A DNA stretch of 64,000 nt from Tetrahymena thermophila SB210. Its lineage: Eukaryota; Ciliophora; Oligohymenophorea; Hymenostomatida; Tetrahymenidae. This document shows positions 36,455 to 49,082 of this stretch, in pieces. The stretch lies in contig NW_002476407.1 of assembly GCF_000189635.1 (NCBI RefSeq), positions 496,001 through 560,000 on the forward strand, given 5' to 3'. Each line of letters begins with the position of its first letter. Position 1 is the stretch's first letter. A program made the translations under genes and the position numbers. The notes under the pieces are model-generated. The model made no database searches. It worked only from the letters and a program-made list of their open reading frames with translations, and was not told the origin of the DNA.

Positions 36455-36484
36455 ATGGATGGATGGAAGAAAGGAAGGAAGGAA
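36455..36484. repeat. GGAT/GGAA purine-rich repeat
   Basis: Short GGAT units passing into AAGG units, just downstream of the stop of the minus-strand gene at 36553. Confidence 0.8.
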
Positions 36485-36552
36485 TTTCTGTGAAAACAAA
36501 CAATTAAAAAGGAGGTCAATATATTTAATTTATCTCTTTAGTAATTGCAATA

Positions 36553-38526
36553 TCAAAATCTTTGAATGAGGACTCCTTGGTTAAGTTTTCCAATACCTAA
36601 CATGGCTCTATCAATATATTGCTCACGGAAAGTAGAGTTAGAACTATTGGAAGAGTCCTAATCGTGCTTGTCATCTTTGGATTTCTTGTATGAAGCAAGC
36701 ATAATATGGTATGCAAGCTTTTTAATTATGTTACTATAGCGGATTTCTTCAGATATTTCCTCGTAGGGCTTCTCAAGGTTGACATTAAATACCTTCATAT
36801 GGGTACTGACGTCTTTAGCATTTTTACGCACTTACTCGATATTTTATTCATTAATAGTTAAGAAAAGAACATTGTAATGAGTATGATTGAAGAAATCAGT
36901 TTTTACTAAACCCTTGGGAGTTTTCTTACGGGCAGATTATTTAAGACGCTATATGGTTTTTATAATAGCCTCTGCCTTCTTTTCATCGAGATTCATCAAC
37001 GAGAGATTATTCTTGTTGAAAGCAGTAAGAATTGTGTACATGAGCAAACGAGATAGATTGTGGAAGCGAGAAATCTTGTTTTCTATCTTGATTTTACCAA
37101 GCTTTTCGTCCTTAACAATAAGTCCTTTACTGTTAATGAATTTATTGACATAATTACATTTTTAATTCTATTCCATATACTCCACCTTGAATTAGTTTTC
37201 GTAAGCAGCTGTCTTTTCAAATGGGAATGATTTTAAAATGGAATATGAAGTTGCAATAACTTATTCAGTTTCTTGCATAGAATTCCATTATTCAAGGAAG
37301 GGAGCTAGAGTTTCTCTATCTCTAACTGTAATACCCAACTGTCTTTTCAAATCATTAACTTATTCCTTAGTTAAATAATTAGGATTTAGGTTCATAGAGT
37401 TAATGTTAAATAAGTTATTGTTGTTGGTGGCTGTGTTTTAGTTTGTTTTGATCTTCATTATTTGCTAGAATAGGCCATTCATTTGATTATTTGCAGGCTA
37501 GAACTGATTAAGCTAGAATTCAGGCAATTTAGCTCCTGGTGTAGCTTATATTGCACCTACATTAGCTTGAATAAGCTATTGTGTAGCTAATTAGCTGTTA
37601 AGAGGAGTGAAAATGTTCTGGTTTTCTCTCTTATTATTAGAAAGAGGAGTCTACATCATAACCATTTTGTAATCATTGAGGGGATTAAAGCTTGGAGCTG
37701 TTGCTGCACGAGCACGAGCCTCTGCATCCATACCGAAATCAATTTTGTGGTTTCCATCAACCATAAATTAGTTTGGCATGAATTTATTTGGACTTTATTA
37801 TGCAGTTATTTATTCTTCCTCATCGTCATCTTCTTCTTCGTCTATTTCTTCAGACTCATTATTTTTGAAATCAAGTTCTTCTTCTTTCACTTAAGCATAT
37901 TAGCCAATTTAGGTATTAGATGCTCCAATAGGGATGAACTTTAAGCCGTTAGCAGACTGATTGTTGAAATTTAAATTATGGAATAAGCCTTGGTTGTTTT
38001 GTTATCTCTATTAAAGCTAGGCTAACTGTAGTTATTAGTTTAACAAGAGCTACTGTTATTATTATTGTTATTACTATTAAATAAGCTATTATTATTAGGA
38101 ATTTTAAACTTGTTGTTGAGGATTTTGGAAAGGTTGAGTTTATTATTATAACTATAGTAATAGCAATAAATTATTCATGTTAGAAGTCTATAATGGCATT
38201 TATTGAGCTTAAGCTTATTATAGCAATAATTATTGATGGAGAGAATTAGTATCATTATTCTAATTCTAAATAGATCCAACGATTTGTTGGGTTTAGTGAA
38301 TTTACTAATTTAAAGGAATATTTACTTAATTAAGATTAATAAGGTTGGAACCAGTAAAAATAGAGGACATATCCTATCCAACAGTATTTAAAAGTGGTTG
38401 AGAGATACCTTGATTAATGAAGAAATTGTTAAAATTTTATGGAGCCTAAGGCATCATTTGAAGCATAGAAGGTTAGGAATTCATACCTAGTCTTAAAAGA
38501 TCTTCAGTTTTGGGTTAAAAAGCCAT
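36553..38526 (-). CDS. Intronless Q-rich protein (657 aa), family not recognised
   Basis: One frame of 658 codons from MAFQPKTEDLLRL to TGA. The N-terminal third is Gln/Asn-rich with poly-Gln runs at residues about 130-175 coded largely by TAA/TAG. Residues about 215-240 are acidic (EEIDEEEDDDEEE), followed by NQFMVDGNHKIDFGMDAEAR. The C-terminal half (about 370-657) looks like a folded domain: LTKEQVNDLKRQLGITV, a Lys-rich IKIENKISRFHNLSRLLMY, and TFREQYIDRAMLGIGKL near the end. Codons favour AAG, TTC, ATC, AAC and CTT far more than the neighbours do, which in ciliates goes with high expression. The gene stands alone between two 7-kb spacers. The layout resembles a transcriptional or RNA-binding regulator, but no motif proves this. 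Confidence 0.72.
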
Positions 38527-39012
38527 TTTGAATACAAAAATACTGTGTAAGTAATAGATCAGGTATAGTAAATTTCAGAAATAAAGTATTTAGCGAAGGA
38601 TATCTTGCTGCGAATAAATAAATTAGAATTAATATGTGGTTCTGAGATGAGAGTGAGAGATGGTATCAATAGTATTTAGGGTGTGAAGGGATGGATAGAT
38701 ACTCTAGATACTTTATATTTGCGCAGATGAATAACAATTATGAAAAGGATTTTTTATTATTTTAGGAAGAGGATCTTTTTTTTGATTTTTATCCTTTTGA
38801 TTTGATTTATAATTTTTTTTTTTATAATCTTTATGACTCCTTTATAACCTTTTATTGAAATCTAGTTGATATTTTGATAATACAGTATATATTAAATTAT
38901 TTAATACTAATGTACAATCTTTATTAAAAGAAGATATATTAGTGATAAACCCAAGAAATTTTCTTTTTCTTTTAGTGTATTTTAAAAATAAATTTTTTGT
39001 CAAATAAATTCT

Positions 39013-39022
39013 CCCCGGCCGG
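39013..39022. other. GC-only palindromic patch
   Basis: CCCCGGCCGG, ten G/C in a row containing the palindrome CCGGCCGG, about 490 bp upstream of the start of the intronless Q-rich gene. It is strikingly unlike its surroundings. A protein-binding site is possible but not shown. Confidence 0.5.
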
Positions 39023-40983
39023 TCAATTCTTAAATTATTTAATTAGCTCTTTCAAGCTGATTAATTAAAATCCTAAAAAGAAAAGTGAAATCAATAAATA
39101 AATATAAATAATAGAAAACAAATTAACATTTATTCATTCGCAAGTATATACTTATAGATCTATTTATTCATTTATTGACATTTATTCATTCATTTGCAAA
39201 TACATACATATATACATATAAACAGACAGACACACATAAAAACACATACAAATTGATAAAACACTCTACTCTACTTAGCTCTACAAACTCAATCTAAATA
39301 AATAATTGAAAAGTTGGTAAAATGAATAATGCATAAGCTAATCAATCAATATAAAGATAATATTTTAATAAAACAGATTCGTCTGTTAGCAATATTACAA
39401 AGCAAAGAGAAAGCTTTGTATTCGGCTGTCCATTTTAAATAAATTTGTAATAAATGTGTTTTTTTAATAAATAAAAAATCATCAGTCAGTCAATTAATCA
39501 ATCAATCGATTTCTGATATTTATATAATCCTTGTCGAATAGATTATCTATCATATCTTTGCTATTTTTCATCTATTTTTATAAATTTATTTTGGCTGTTT
39601 TCATCCGAGCTATACTCATTCATAAATACATAGCTATTTGTTTAGAAGTGAGTAAGTAGACTCACCCCTTCTTTACTTAAAATACATTAGTTGCATACTA
39701 TCTGACATATCTATACAAAACAATGAATCTGGTTATTAATCGAATAAACTCCATCCATTTAACATTCAGCTTTTATTTACCCAATCTTTATAAAAAATTC
39801 ATGCAAATTATAAAAAAGTGAAATTTCTATTGAGTTTCCAAAATTAAAGGACTCAACATTTTATAAATAAATTACCTAATCACTTAATATTTTAAAAATT
39901 TTTTATTTTTCATGTCCTATCGTATTATGCTTAACTAAACAAAATACTCTAGGGTAAGGGAGTGCTGTTACTCTTTATTTGATAAAATATTTGCCTATAA
40001 GTTAAATATCCTAAACAGTAAAATTCTACATGTACGCCACATCGTTCGCATAGTTTTTCCTAATAAGGCTTTAGTGGTATTTGATAAAATATCAGACCTT
40101 TCTCGACATACGATAATTTTATTTTTTTATTATGCTAAATATCTGATAGTCATTTTATCATTTAATGGATAAATTTTAGAGTCTTTAGATAATCAAAATT
40201 TTTAGATTTTTGCTATGTTCAATCTTCTTTATTTTGTTGAATGACAATTTATTTAAATTTGATAAAGATTTTCTTTTCCCTCTTTTACTTGTATTCTTTA
40301 TATTTAATCAAACACATTTTACTTGATAGAGAGCCAGCTTAAAACAATCAAATCACAATAATCAACATTTAATTATTTCTTTTTTTGTTTGATTAATTTA
40401 AATCCTAGCAATTAATTAATTAATTAGTTAGTTAGTTAGTAAATACCCCTAGGATACATAAAAACTGATGTGCGTATATAAAATCTTTTTGAATTACTTT
40501 TATTTATTTTTTATTTTCACTTTACTTTGATATTCTTGTTATTTTAAAATAACTCTTCACATAAAATGTTAGCCAGCTAATATCAGACTTAAATACAAGC
40601 TAGCACTTATAATAGAATCAAAAAACTAACAACAAAAATAATATACAAATAATTAGCCAAGTTTTTAGTGAGTTAGTTGGTTAGTTAGTGAGCTAGCTTC
40701 GGAAAATTTAGGTGAATTTGTCTCGTAAAAATGATTTATGTAAACTAATAAAACGGCTTATGACCTCAAATTGTTTTAAAATTAAAATAAGAATTTACTA
40801 GCTTTGAAACAAACATTGTAATGATTTCGGTTATAACTTTGAAATATATTTAAAAAATTTTGCTATTGTGTTTAAAAACAATAGCTGCGATTTGTAAAAA
40901 GATACTTGTAAATCATTTAGTCTTCAACAAGTAATTAATTTTTGTTTAATTAATTTTCGTACATAGAAAAATGAATTTTAAAT

Positions 40984-41119
40984 TCCTATCCATAGGATTG
41001 ATATTGTGACATTGTAATAAGAGTAATATTGATAGTAAATTAAAGAAGTGTAAGGTAATAAAGAATGCCTTACTATGAGTACCTAGTTAGATTAAAAAGC
41101 TTTAATTTGTGTACTCATA
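40984..41119 (+). other. Cluster of hairpins, possible structured RNA
   Basis: Three inverted repeats in a row: TCCTAT/ATAGGA at 40984..40997; GTAAGG/CCTTAC at 41050..41073; and TATGAGTAC (41074..41082) with GTACTCATA (41111..41119). The last encloses an inner stem ATTAAA/TTTAAT. The third has a lower stem, an internal loop and an upper stem, like an H/ACA snoRNA hairpin, but no clear ACA box follows it. The strand is arbitrary. Confidence 0.25.
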
Positions 41120-41247
41120 ACCTATTCTATTATTCATTTATTTATTTTCTCAATTATATTTTTTAAAATATATTCATACATCTATCATTTATTAACTCTC
41201 TAATTATTTTAAATATTAGTCTAACTTTTAAATAAAAAAAACAACAT

Positions 41248-41276
41248 CCTCTTTGCACAGAGGAGGAAATTTTTGA
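41248..41276 (+). other. Hairpin followed by Sm-site-like U-rich run
   Basis: CCTCT at 41248..41252 pairs with AGAGG at 41259..41263 around a six-base loop. It is followed by AAATTTTTGA (41267..41276), which resembles an Sm-protein site. No known snRNA was recognised. Confidence 0.2.
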
Positions 41277-44200
41277 TATTTTTCTCAAATAAAAATGTAC
41301 TCATATATTATCAGTAAATCAGTATTCTACATTTGTGTCTATATTCGAGTAAAGATAATTTACCATTATGTTTAACTTTGGCTTCACCTTTGGAACAACA
41401 AATCATATTTGAAAGTATAAAAAAATTGGCTCATTATTTTGCTTTCATTTAAAACACCTTAATCATTATAAATTTACATTATTCCTTCAATTTTTCTTCG
41501 TAATTATTTCATCAAGCTTTTACCTTTTTTCCCCACATGTAATTATCTTTATCATTCTGACATAAACTACACAACTTATTTATCTCCATACAAATAGATA
41601 GATCCTCCCTTTCTAAATTTTAAACTTATTTTTAAATATCTAACAAAAGCATGATTAAATTTTTAAAAAAAATATAGACATTAATTTGTTGCGTATCTTT
41701 GACATAATAATATTTCTGTCTAAATAATCACCGCGTACTTTTTTATTTTTTATTTACTAAATTCTAATTTTAAAAACAGTATATAACATTTCACATTAAC
41801 CTAAAAATAAAAACTATATTTCACTTTAGCTTCTCAAAAAATAAATTGTAAAAATTTGTATTCTCTCTATCTTATGTCAAATTAGATTATGTAAGACTAA
41901 ATAAAATACAAAGATTTGAGCTCCTCTTCTTTCAAATATAAATCGCCAGTAATTTTTTGATATAACTGATAAACATCTAATAATAATTAATAAAATGTAT
42001 GTTTCTAATAAGTTTTATTTAATCTCAAAATTCTCTCTCTTACTCACTATTATTTATTTATTTATTCCTTTGTTGTGTCTGTCTGTCTATCAGTCTATCT
42101 AAGACTAAAATACTTATTAAATCTAAATATTTTTATTTATATTAAAATCCCCCACCTAGTTGCATTATTGAAATGCTTTTCTCTGTCTCATCTCACTATC
42201 CATATAATTATTACTTCTTTTTTAAATTATTCAATTTATAATTGCATATGTAAACTGTAATTTCGTGCATAATCCTTATCATTCTTAATTTGTGGCAATA
42301 TTCTGAGGCAATTTACTAATATTTTAGTAAGATTTATTCTAAAAATAAATAAAATGTTCTATTTCAGCTTGTTTTAGCTGCAAACTATGACTTTCAGCAA
42401 ATGAATATTAAAGATTAAAACTAATTTACTATGTTTATTAACATTTATTTACTCTATTTTAAAACTATAAGAATTATCAACAACCCCTATGCTATAGAAA
42501 AAGTCAATTAGAAGAAAATTGAATAAAATTTTAATTAGTAACTCCTTTTATAATCCTGATATTTTATTCTTTTACAAAATACTCGACAATTGAAGATTTT
42601 TATAGTTACAACTCTTCTAAAACTGCTAAAAGAAATAAAGAAAGATTAATAGAAAAATAAATAGAAGATTAATCACATAAGGTTTGTATATTGAAAAATT
42701 TTTGAAATGAAATATAATTAAGATGCTTAAAGAATAATTGTTATGAACTGACGAGATATATTGAAATAGATAGTCAAATATTTAAAATTGTAAAATGTTG
42801 CTGATAATAATTTCTACTTCTAAAAATTAAATTCAGTTATTTTAGATATCATATACTCTAGAAAAAGTCTATATAGTACTGGAGGGAAAACTACTGAAAG
42901 CAATTTAGTGACTATTCTCAAAAACAGTAAATTAATCATAAATTATTTATAAGCATGTATTTAAAATTATAATTCTCTGTCAGAAAAAAAAAGTTAAAAG
43001 AAAATTAAAATACTATTGAAGTTAAACAACTTTAAATCTTCAAAGAAGAGTTTTAAGCATAATTTAAATACAATTCTGCTCTTTAGTTTACAAAAAAGAG
43101 AAAAAGATTTAAAATTTAAAATTTAAAAACTGGTCTTAAGAATCATAAAAAATTTTAAATAAAATCCATAAATAACGTTAATTAGAATTTATTCAAAAAG
43201 AATATAATACGCAATAATTCGTATTTAGTTGATTTTCAATTTTTTTATAAGTGTTTTTGAAATATTTTTACATTTTCTTTGAACACAGAAAAAGGAAATT
43301 CCAATAATTATAATATTGTAAACTGTATTAAACTATTATGTAAAGTTGATGTATTTGTAAATCTAATTATTAATTGAATTTTTAAATGTGGATTATTTAT
43401 TACTCCATCTAAAACCTGTGAAAATTAAGAATATTTTCTAATTTAGAGTAAGATAATCTTAAAAAATGACAATCAAACAAACAAACCAATAATAAATAAT
43501 ATTTCCTCATTCCTTAATTTAAAATAAAAAATTCGTATTATCAAAAACTATTACTTACGCAATGAACTCATATATAAGCTTAGTAAACATACGTTAATCA
43601 ATACACGCACAAACAATTATAAAATATTCTTACTAAATCAATTGATATCAGAATTAAAGTCTTATTAAAAATATATCCTCGTTGTTATAAGCAATATATG
43701 CATATTATAAGACTTACAAAGATTTATAATAAATTTTTAGAAATCTAAAATAGACTAAATAATAATTTTTCTATTTTTAATTAGAAAAAATTTAAATTAA
43801 TAAACAACTTTAACTTACAGATTTAATAGAATTCGAAATATTGATCTCAATCAATATTTTTGGCTACCTTTTTCAGGAGTTAAGTTTTTAATAATTTAAA
43901 AAGTTAGAATAAATTTTTAGAAATATTTCTTTATATATTAGATAGATAACTCCAATTTAATAAAAGAGGACAATCAATCAATCAATTAATCCATCAATTC
44001 ATTTTTTACTTTATGGTAAATAAAAAATTCATTTATCTGCTTCTATAATAAATAGCAGCTATTAAAAAATACAAATTTTAAGGTAAATTAAATTTTATAT
44101 TAGCTATTATATAAAGAAGTCTTCATAATTGCAATTTTAATTATATAATTTTTACAAAATCAATCAATCACTTTTTAATGTTTGTAATAGTAACATTATA

Positions 44201-45829
44201 ACAAGCATTTAATTTAATAGTGCAGAATTTGTAGTTTGAATAAAATTAAAGTCTTTATTTATTGGTTCATTTCAACTTAATATCACTTCAGTATAAGGCC
44301 GTCTAACATAATTCTAATTACTTACTTACATAAAAACTAGTACCCTACACAATAAAATGAAAGTAATAATAATAATAATAATTATAAAAATCATGCTTAT
44401 TTGTATGATATTTAGTGTAAGATTTCTTGGATTAAATATAAACTTATTTTTTATCCATCCAACCAATAATATATTTTGTAAAATTAATAACATAAAAAAA
44501 GTTAAATTTATAATTTAGTTGCGCTTTAATTTTTTCAGTTAAGTTTTTTAAAGTACCATAGATTAATAATTTAATTGATCACAAAAATCAATTAAAATTT
44601 ATCTTCAAAAACTTAGCAAACATAAATTTAAAAAATAAATATTTTCAACATTTCTAATAAAAGTGTAATAAATTTACTTAATTATAGAAAATATATTATC
44701 AAAATATTAGAAAATTTGAAATTAAAATGATTTTTCATCTTTTTAAAAATACAGTATTTTTGAATGAAAATCAAACCTAAAAATTAATAAAAAATTTAAA
44801 TAATAAATTATTAGCTAAATAACTAACTTAGCTTTCATCAAATTTATCATATTAGAACTTGGATTTTTGGTGCAAATTAAGTAATAGTTAAGCATGATAA
44901 AATAAATTTTGATGATGTAGATTTGAATTTAATAATATGAAAGAATATTTTAATATTTTACTTTGGTTTCACCAGGTAGGTAATGATTAAAACAAAATTT
45001 GACTTAAACCTAAAGAAAACAATAACACTATTTAAGTATAAAATTGAGATCATTTAAATAATAATTCAAGTAAATTCTTTCAACAATAAATATAAATTTC
45101 AAAATAATCAGTCTTTTTTATTAATTTTTGTATAAATCTACTAAAATTATTGAATTATATTTAAATTTTTTCATAAATACGACTTATAAAATAATGGCAA
45201 ACAGATTTTAATTTGTTAAATTTAATTTTATTTTGAGATAAAAAAACAATAAGATGATTTTATTTTTAAAAAAATCTTCATAATGATCTAATTTTATAAT
45301 TGAAAATGGTCTTGAAAAAATGCTTTTAAAAATTTTTATATTTGAGAATTAATTAGTAAAATAATTAATATCGAAAATATTTAAGCAAAGCCAGCTTTTT
45401 ATAATTATTATCTTAAAATAAATATGAGAGAGAAGTAAATAAAATTATTTATAATTCAATTTAAATATAGCCTTCACATAAAATATTTAAATTTAACGAT
45501 TTAATTATTAGTTTTAAAATAGAAAATAAATTTAAAATAAGTGACATTTATTTTATAGCTTAAATTAATAAAATAGCAAACAAACAAAATAAGGAATATC
45601 CTTCTTACTATACACAATTTCTTGAAGTTTTAAAAAAATAATTTTTTGATGATTTTTTTTTTTCTTAAAAGAGTTGATGCAAATATTTTATTAAAATTTT
45701 CGTTTTCTAACAAAACTTCTAACTTATCTTTCAAATCAAATCACATTAGAGAAAAAATTTGATTTTTAATATATTAATTAGATAAGATATTTTAATAAAA
45801 AGTAATATTTAAAGTTTAGTAGATCGTAA

Positions 45830-47115
45830 ATGGATATAGAAGCTTGTGCAATTCCAGGAGCCATTATCGGGCTTTTCAGTTTGCTCCTCATAGTTTTTAC
45901 TTGTTGGGATACAGTAGAAGTTACTTATTATGGCATTAAGTGTAACACTTTCACAAAAAAGTGCAGTACGCAAGAAATATATGAATCAGGAAGATATTTC
46001 ATAGGACCATTTAATTATTTTGTCGAATTTCCTGGCACATTATAAACTATTAGTTTTGCAAATAACAATTCAAATAGAGCTCTCTCAACTAGAACTTCTG
46101 AAGGTTTAAATCTGTTGTTAGAAATATCTATTCAATATTAATTGAAAAAGTAAATATTCTTTCTAGTATTTCATTTTTTAGTTGGATGAATAGTTTATGA
46201 AAAAGCCATCTTTGATAATTAATTAAAACATCTTCTTTTAAGCAAATATGACCTTTAATTATTTAAAACTAATATCATTAAACTAATTATTATCATGTAT
46301 GCATAATTTAGGAGTTAGCTAGAACCTCTTTATCAGACTTACAACATGCAATACGAATAAACTTACATTAAAATTGCCAGAGATGTTATCCTTCAAGCTG
46401 CTGGTAGTTATCAAGCTGTTTCTTATTGGACAGAAAGATAGAAGATTGTAGATGATATCAAGAAATAGTTAAACTAAGAAATGTAAAAAGCATACACTGA
46501 TGTTAAATATTTTGCTATCTTGTCAATCGACCTTCCCGATCCTTATGAAGATTCTATAGTGCAAACTTAGGTAAAACTTTAAAAAATATATTAAAAAACT
46601 TAAATATAAGATACAAAAAACGCTTTATATTTATTTACAAATATTCCAAAAAATAGGTTGAAACCTAACAAAAGAAAACAAAGGAATTCGAAAAGCTTTC
46701 AGTTAAAATCAAATAAGAAATCGAAGTCATGATTTCAGAAAATAACTCCAAAATCAAATACATTCAATCCTAAGCTCAAGCTGATGCTTTTAACATTCGT
46801 TAAAGTGCATAGGTATAAATATATAATATTAGTTTACATAAATTACATGAAATATATAATAAAAAGGCTGAATACATCAGAGATACTCTTGGTGCTGAAT
46901 AAAAGGCATACAAAAAGCTAAAAGATGTAAATTATTAATAAATTCGTTTTTAATTTGTTGTTTATATTTAAAATATTTAATTATAGGACTGTAGATTCAA
47001 CAATGACGAGCTTAATAGCTTTATATACTATAGCTCTCTATTAGGAAAAGTTAAGCAATCCTAATTATATGTAGGAGTTAATGATATTATAGCTGATGCT
47101 AGAGCTAAAAACTGA
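45830..47115 (+). CDS. SPFH/band-7 (prohibitin-stomatin type) membrane protein
   Basis: Five exons: 45830..46149, 46312..46570, 46657..46812, 46867..46926, 46987..47115 (307 aa). Residues about 8-27 are a hydrophobic anchor (IPGAIIGLFSLLLIVF). Then comes the band-7 core: ESGRYFIGPFNYFVEFPGTLQTI, STRTSEGLNLLLEISIQYQL, LEPLYQTYNMQYEQTYIK and RDVILQAAGSYQ. A long amphipathic stretch rich in Gln, Glu and Lys follows (about 190-280), as in stomatin and flotillin helices that build oligomeric membrane rings. The topology suggests a single-pass protein with the SPFH domain on one face of an internal or plasma membrane. It is not clearly mitochondrial prohibitin. Intron 1 (162 nt) is supported by the restored QYQLKKSQLEPLY segment. 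Confidence 0.85.
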
Positions 47116-47646
47116 AAATCATAAATAGCTAAAACTTTTTTTTAAGTGTAGCATTATATGTTTTTGTAAAGATGTAAAAAGTATCTTTAAGTTTAATAAA
47201 TAAATAAATATAAATCAATAAATAAATTAAAAAAAATTAGCTCATTCAATACTCAACAGCTAATAAATAACTCTCTAAAAAAATATCTTATTTTATTTTT
47301 ATAATTATAACAAACAAATGGATTCTCAACTGTTGAATGTTATTCATTCATTCAATAATTCACTTATTTATTTATGCATTTATTAATGTTTTATTGCACT
47401 ATTGATTCATATATATAATTTTTTATTGTTTTCAGATGATGATGTATATCTATCTAGTTATTTATCTTCAATTAATTATTCAGCTAAAAACAAATATAAA
47501 TATTTGAAATTAATATTGCAAGGTCTTTTGTATTTCAAGAAGATAATTTTTGAAAGTTAAGAAAGAATAAAATCAAATTAATTCAAAAGAAAAAGAAAGA
47601 AGAAAGCTTCTCTTCATTTATAGGCAATTCTCCAAAAATATAAAAT
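47116..47646. other. Spacer between SPFH gene and multi-pass protein gene
   Basis: AT-rich; no supported gene. Confidence 0.5.
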
Positions 47647-48552
47647 ATGAATCCCCAATTCCAAGCTTCTTAACACCCTAACTAGTAAGGTTATGTATCA
47701 ACAGGAATTCCTGGGCAAGTTTAAAAGCAGCCTGTGAACGTATAAAATGTTCTCTTTTTAACTGGTACTGTTTTGGCGGCTATTAACTGCTTCGCCAGAG
47801 CTGACTATAATTTACCAGTTTTCTTAGTTTCATATCTCCTTTGGGAATAAGATTATGGTGTAAATAGCTTATTTAATAAAATAATGCAAATTAATTTTAA
47901 CTAAATAAAAGACTAACAAGCATTGATTTAACTTTATTAGCTAAATATATAAGATAAAATAAAATATATTTCCAATATGTTTCATATTAAATTAATATAA
48001 TTTAGAGGGAATAAACACAAAGAGCAAGAATCCTTTATCTTTTGATGTTCTGCACCTTCGTTGATTTCTTTTACATAATATATTGGGGCTCTTCCATTAG
48101 TGTTTTTACTAAAGATTTGGAATGGCTTAATTCTGTTTATGTTTTCACCATCATTATGACAGCTATTCTTATGGTTATTAAGGTATTTTTATATATATGT
48201 GCTTAAGATATAAATTATATACAAATATTAATCTTTGAATAGCATATAGATAGATAGATAAATAGATGGATCAAATACAAATTAATATATTCATCAATTT
48301 ATTTTTATAATAAAATAGTTTGTTATCTTATTCAGAGCTACTTAAACCGATTAAACTTTACAAGAGAAAGTTAGTGTTTAAGGTATCACTAATAGCTTAA
48401 GTGCTTTCTTCGCTAGTGATCCTTATGGTTAAAACTCACTTCATGCTCAAAACTATCCTGCTTAACAACCTTAATAAGCTATCCCATAATAACCAAATTT
48501 CTAGTAAAATGTATATGGTTACGATTCATAAAATATGAACTAACTTAAGTGA
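47647..48552 (+). CDS. Unrecognised small multi-pass membrane protein (207 aa)
   Basis: Three exons: 47647..47859, 48006..48182, 48319..48552. An N-terminal Gln-rich cytosolic stretch (about 35 residues) precedes about four hydrophobic segments: VLFLTGTVLAAINCFA, LPVFLVSYLLW, ARILYLLMFCTFVDFFYIIY and VYVFTIIMTAILMVIKFVIL. The C-terminal 60 residues are Gln/Asn/Tyr/Pro-rich (QNYPAQQPQQAIPQ). The family is not recognised. The layout of four spans with low-complexity Q-rich ends recalls small vesicle-membrane proteins. Intron 2 (48183..48318) contains a short (GATA)n microsatellite. Confidence 0.72.
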
Positions 48553-49082
48553 TAGAAATAAATCTATTTTAAATTTAAATTAGAAAAGCATTTTTGTTTA
48601 GTTAAGATTAGTTGTTTTCGTGTATTTGTATCACAATTTATGAATAATTCTTATAATATCCTTACTTGCTCTTTAAAAACGGATAATTAAACTTTAATTT
48701 CTATATTAAGAAGAATATCCATCCATCCATCCTGATTTCTTAAAAATATTTTTACTTATTTCATAAAATACTAAAACAGTAATTTAAATTTAAAATCTAT
48801 CTCTCACAATTTACTGAAAAAGAAAAATTAATTTAATTCTATTTTTTTAATTTTACATTAATTATGAAATTAAATTAGCTTTAAACGAAAAGAGGATTAA
48901 ATAACTATATTTTTTAATTTATTTATTTATTGATTTTTTGATTGATTAACTATTAAAAGGAGTTAAATTAATAAGAATAATTGATTTTTTTTTCAGTTAA
49001 AGTTTATAAAACATAAATTTGTTGAATTTATAATATAAATAATTGTAGTAGCATTTATTATTTTTAATTTTAATTTTATGCT
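48553..49082. other. Convergent spacer before MFAP1
   Basis: AT-rich; no supported gene. Confidence 0.5.

Larger units (their letters stand above)
29645..36552. other. Gene-poor stretch (6.9 kb) with microsatellites and decayed coding fragments
   Basis: No intact recognisable gene. It holds the decayed pieces listed separately (32102..32981 and about 35330..35830). An open frame at 30689..31159 (+) has a coding-like middle (PKEDNFRIQIDEQRPIQM) but no start or family. Several tetra/pentanucleotide repeats are present. The rest is plain AT-rich sequence. Confidence 0.6.
38527..45829. other. Gene-poor stretch (7.3 kb)
   Basis: No intact recognisable gene. Noted inside: a GC palindrome at 39013..39022, short CATA/CAGA tandem repeats at about 39200..39250, hairpins at 40984..41119 and 41248..41263, and a coding-like patch around 42360..43285 (+) with pieces such as STIEDFYSYNSSKTAK and YSRKSLYSTGGKTTESN. 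No start or continuous model could be made for that patch. Confidence 0.55.

Noticed and set aside
41248-41276. Possible U4 snRNA 5' end (CTTTGCACAGAGG)
   Set aside because: Similarity to U4 ends after about 16 bases; the following sequence has no U4 stems. Kept only as an anonymous hairpin.
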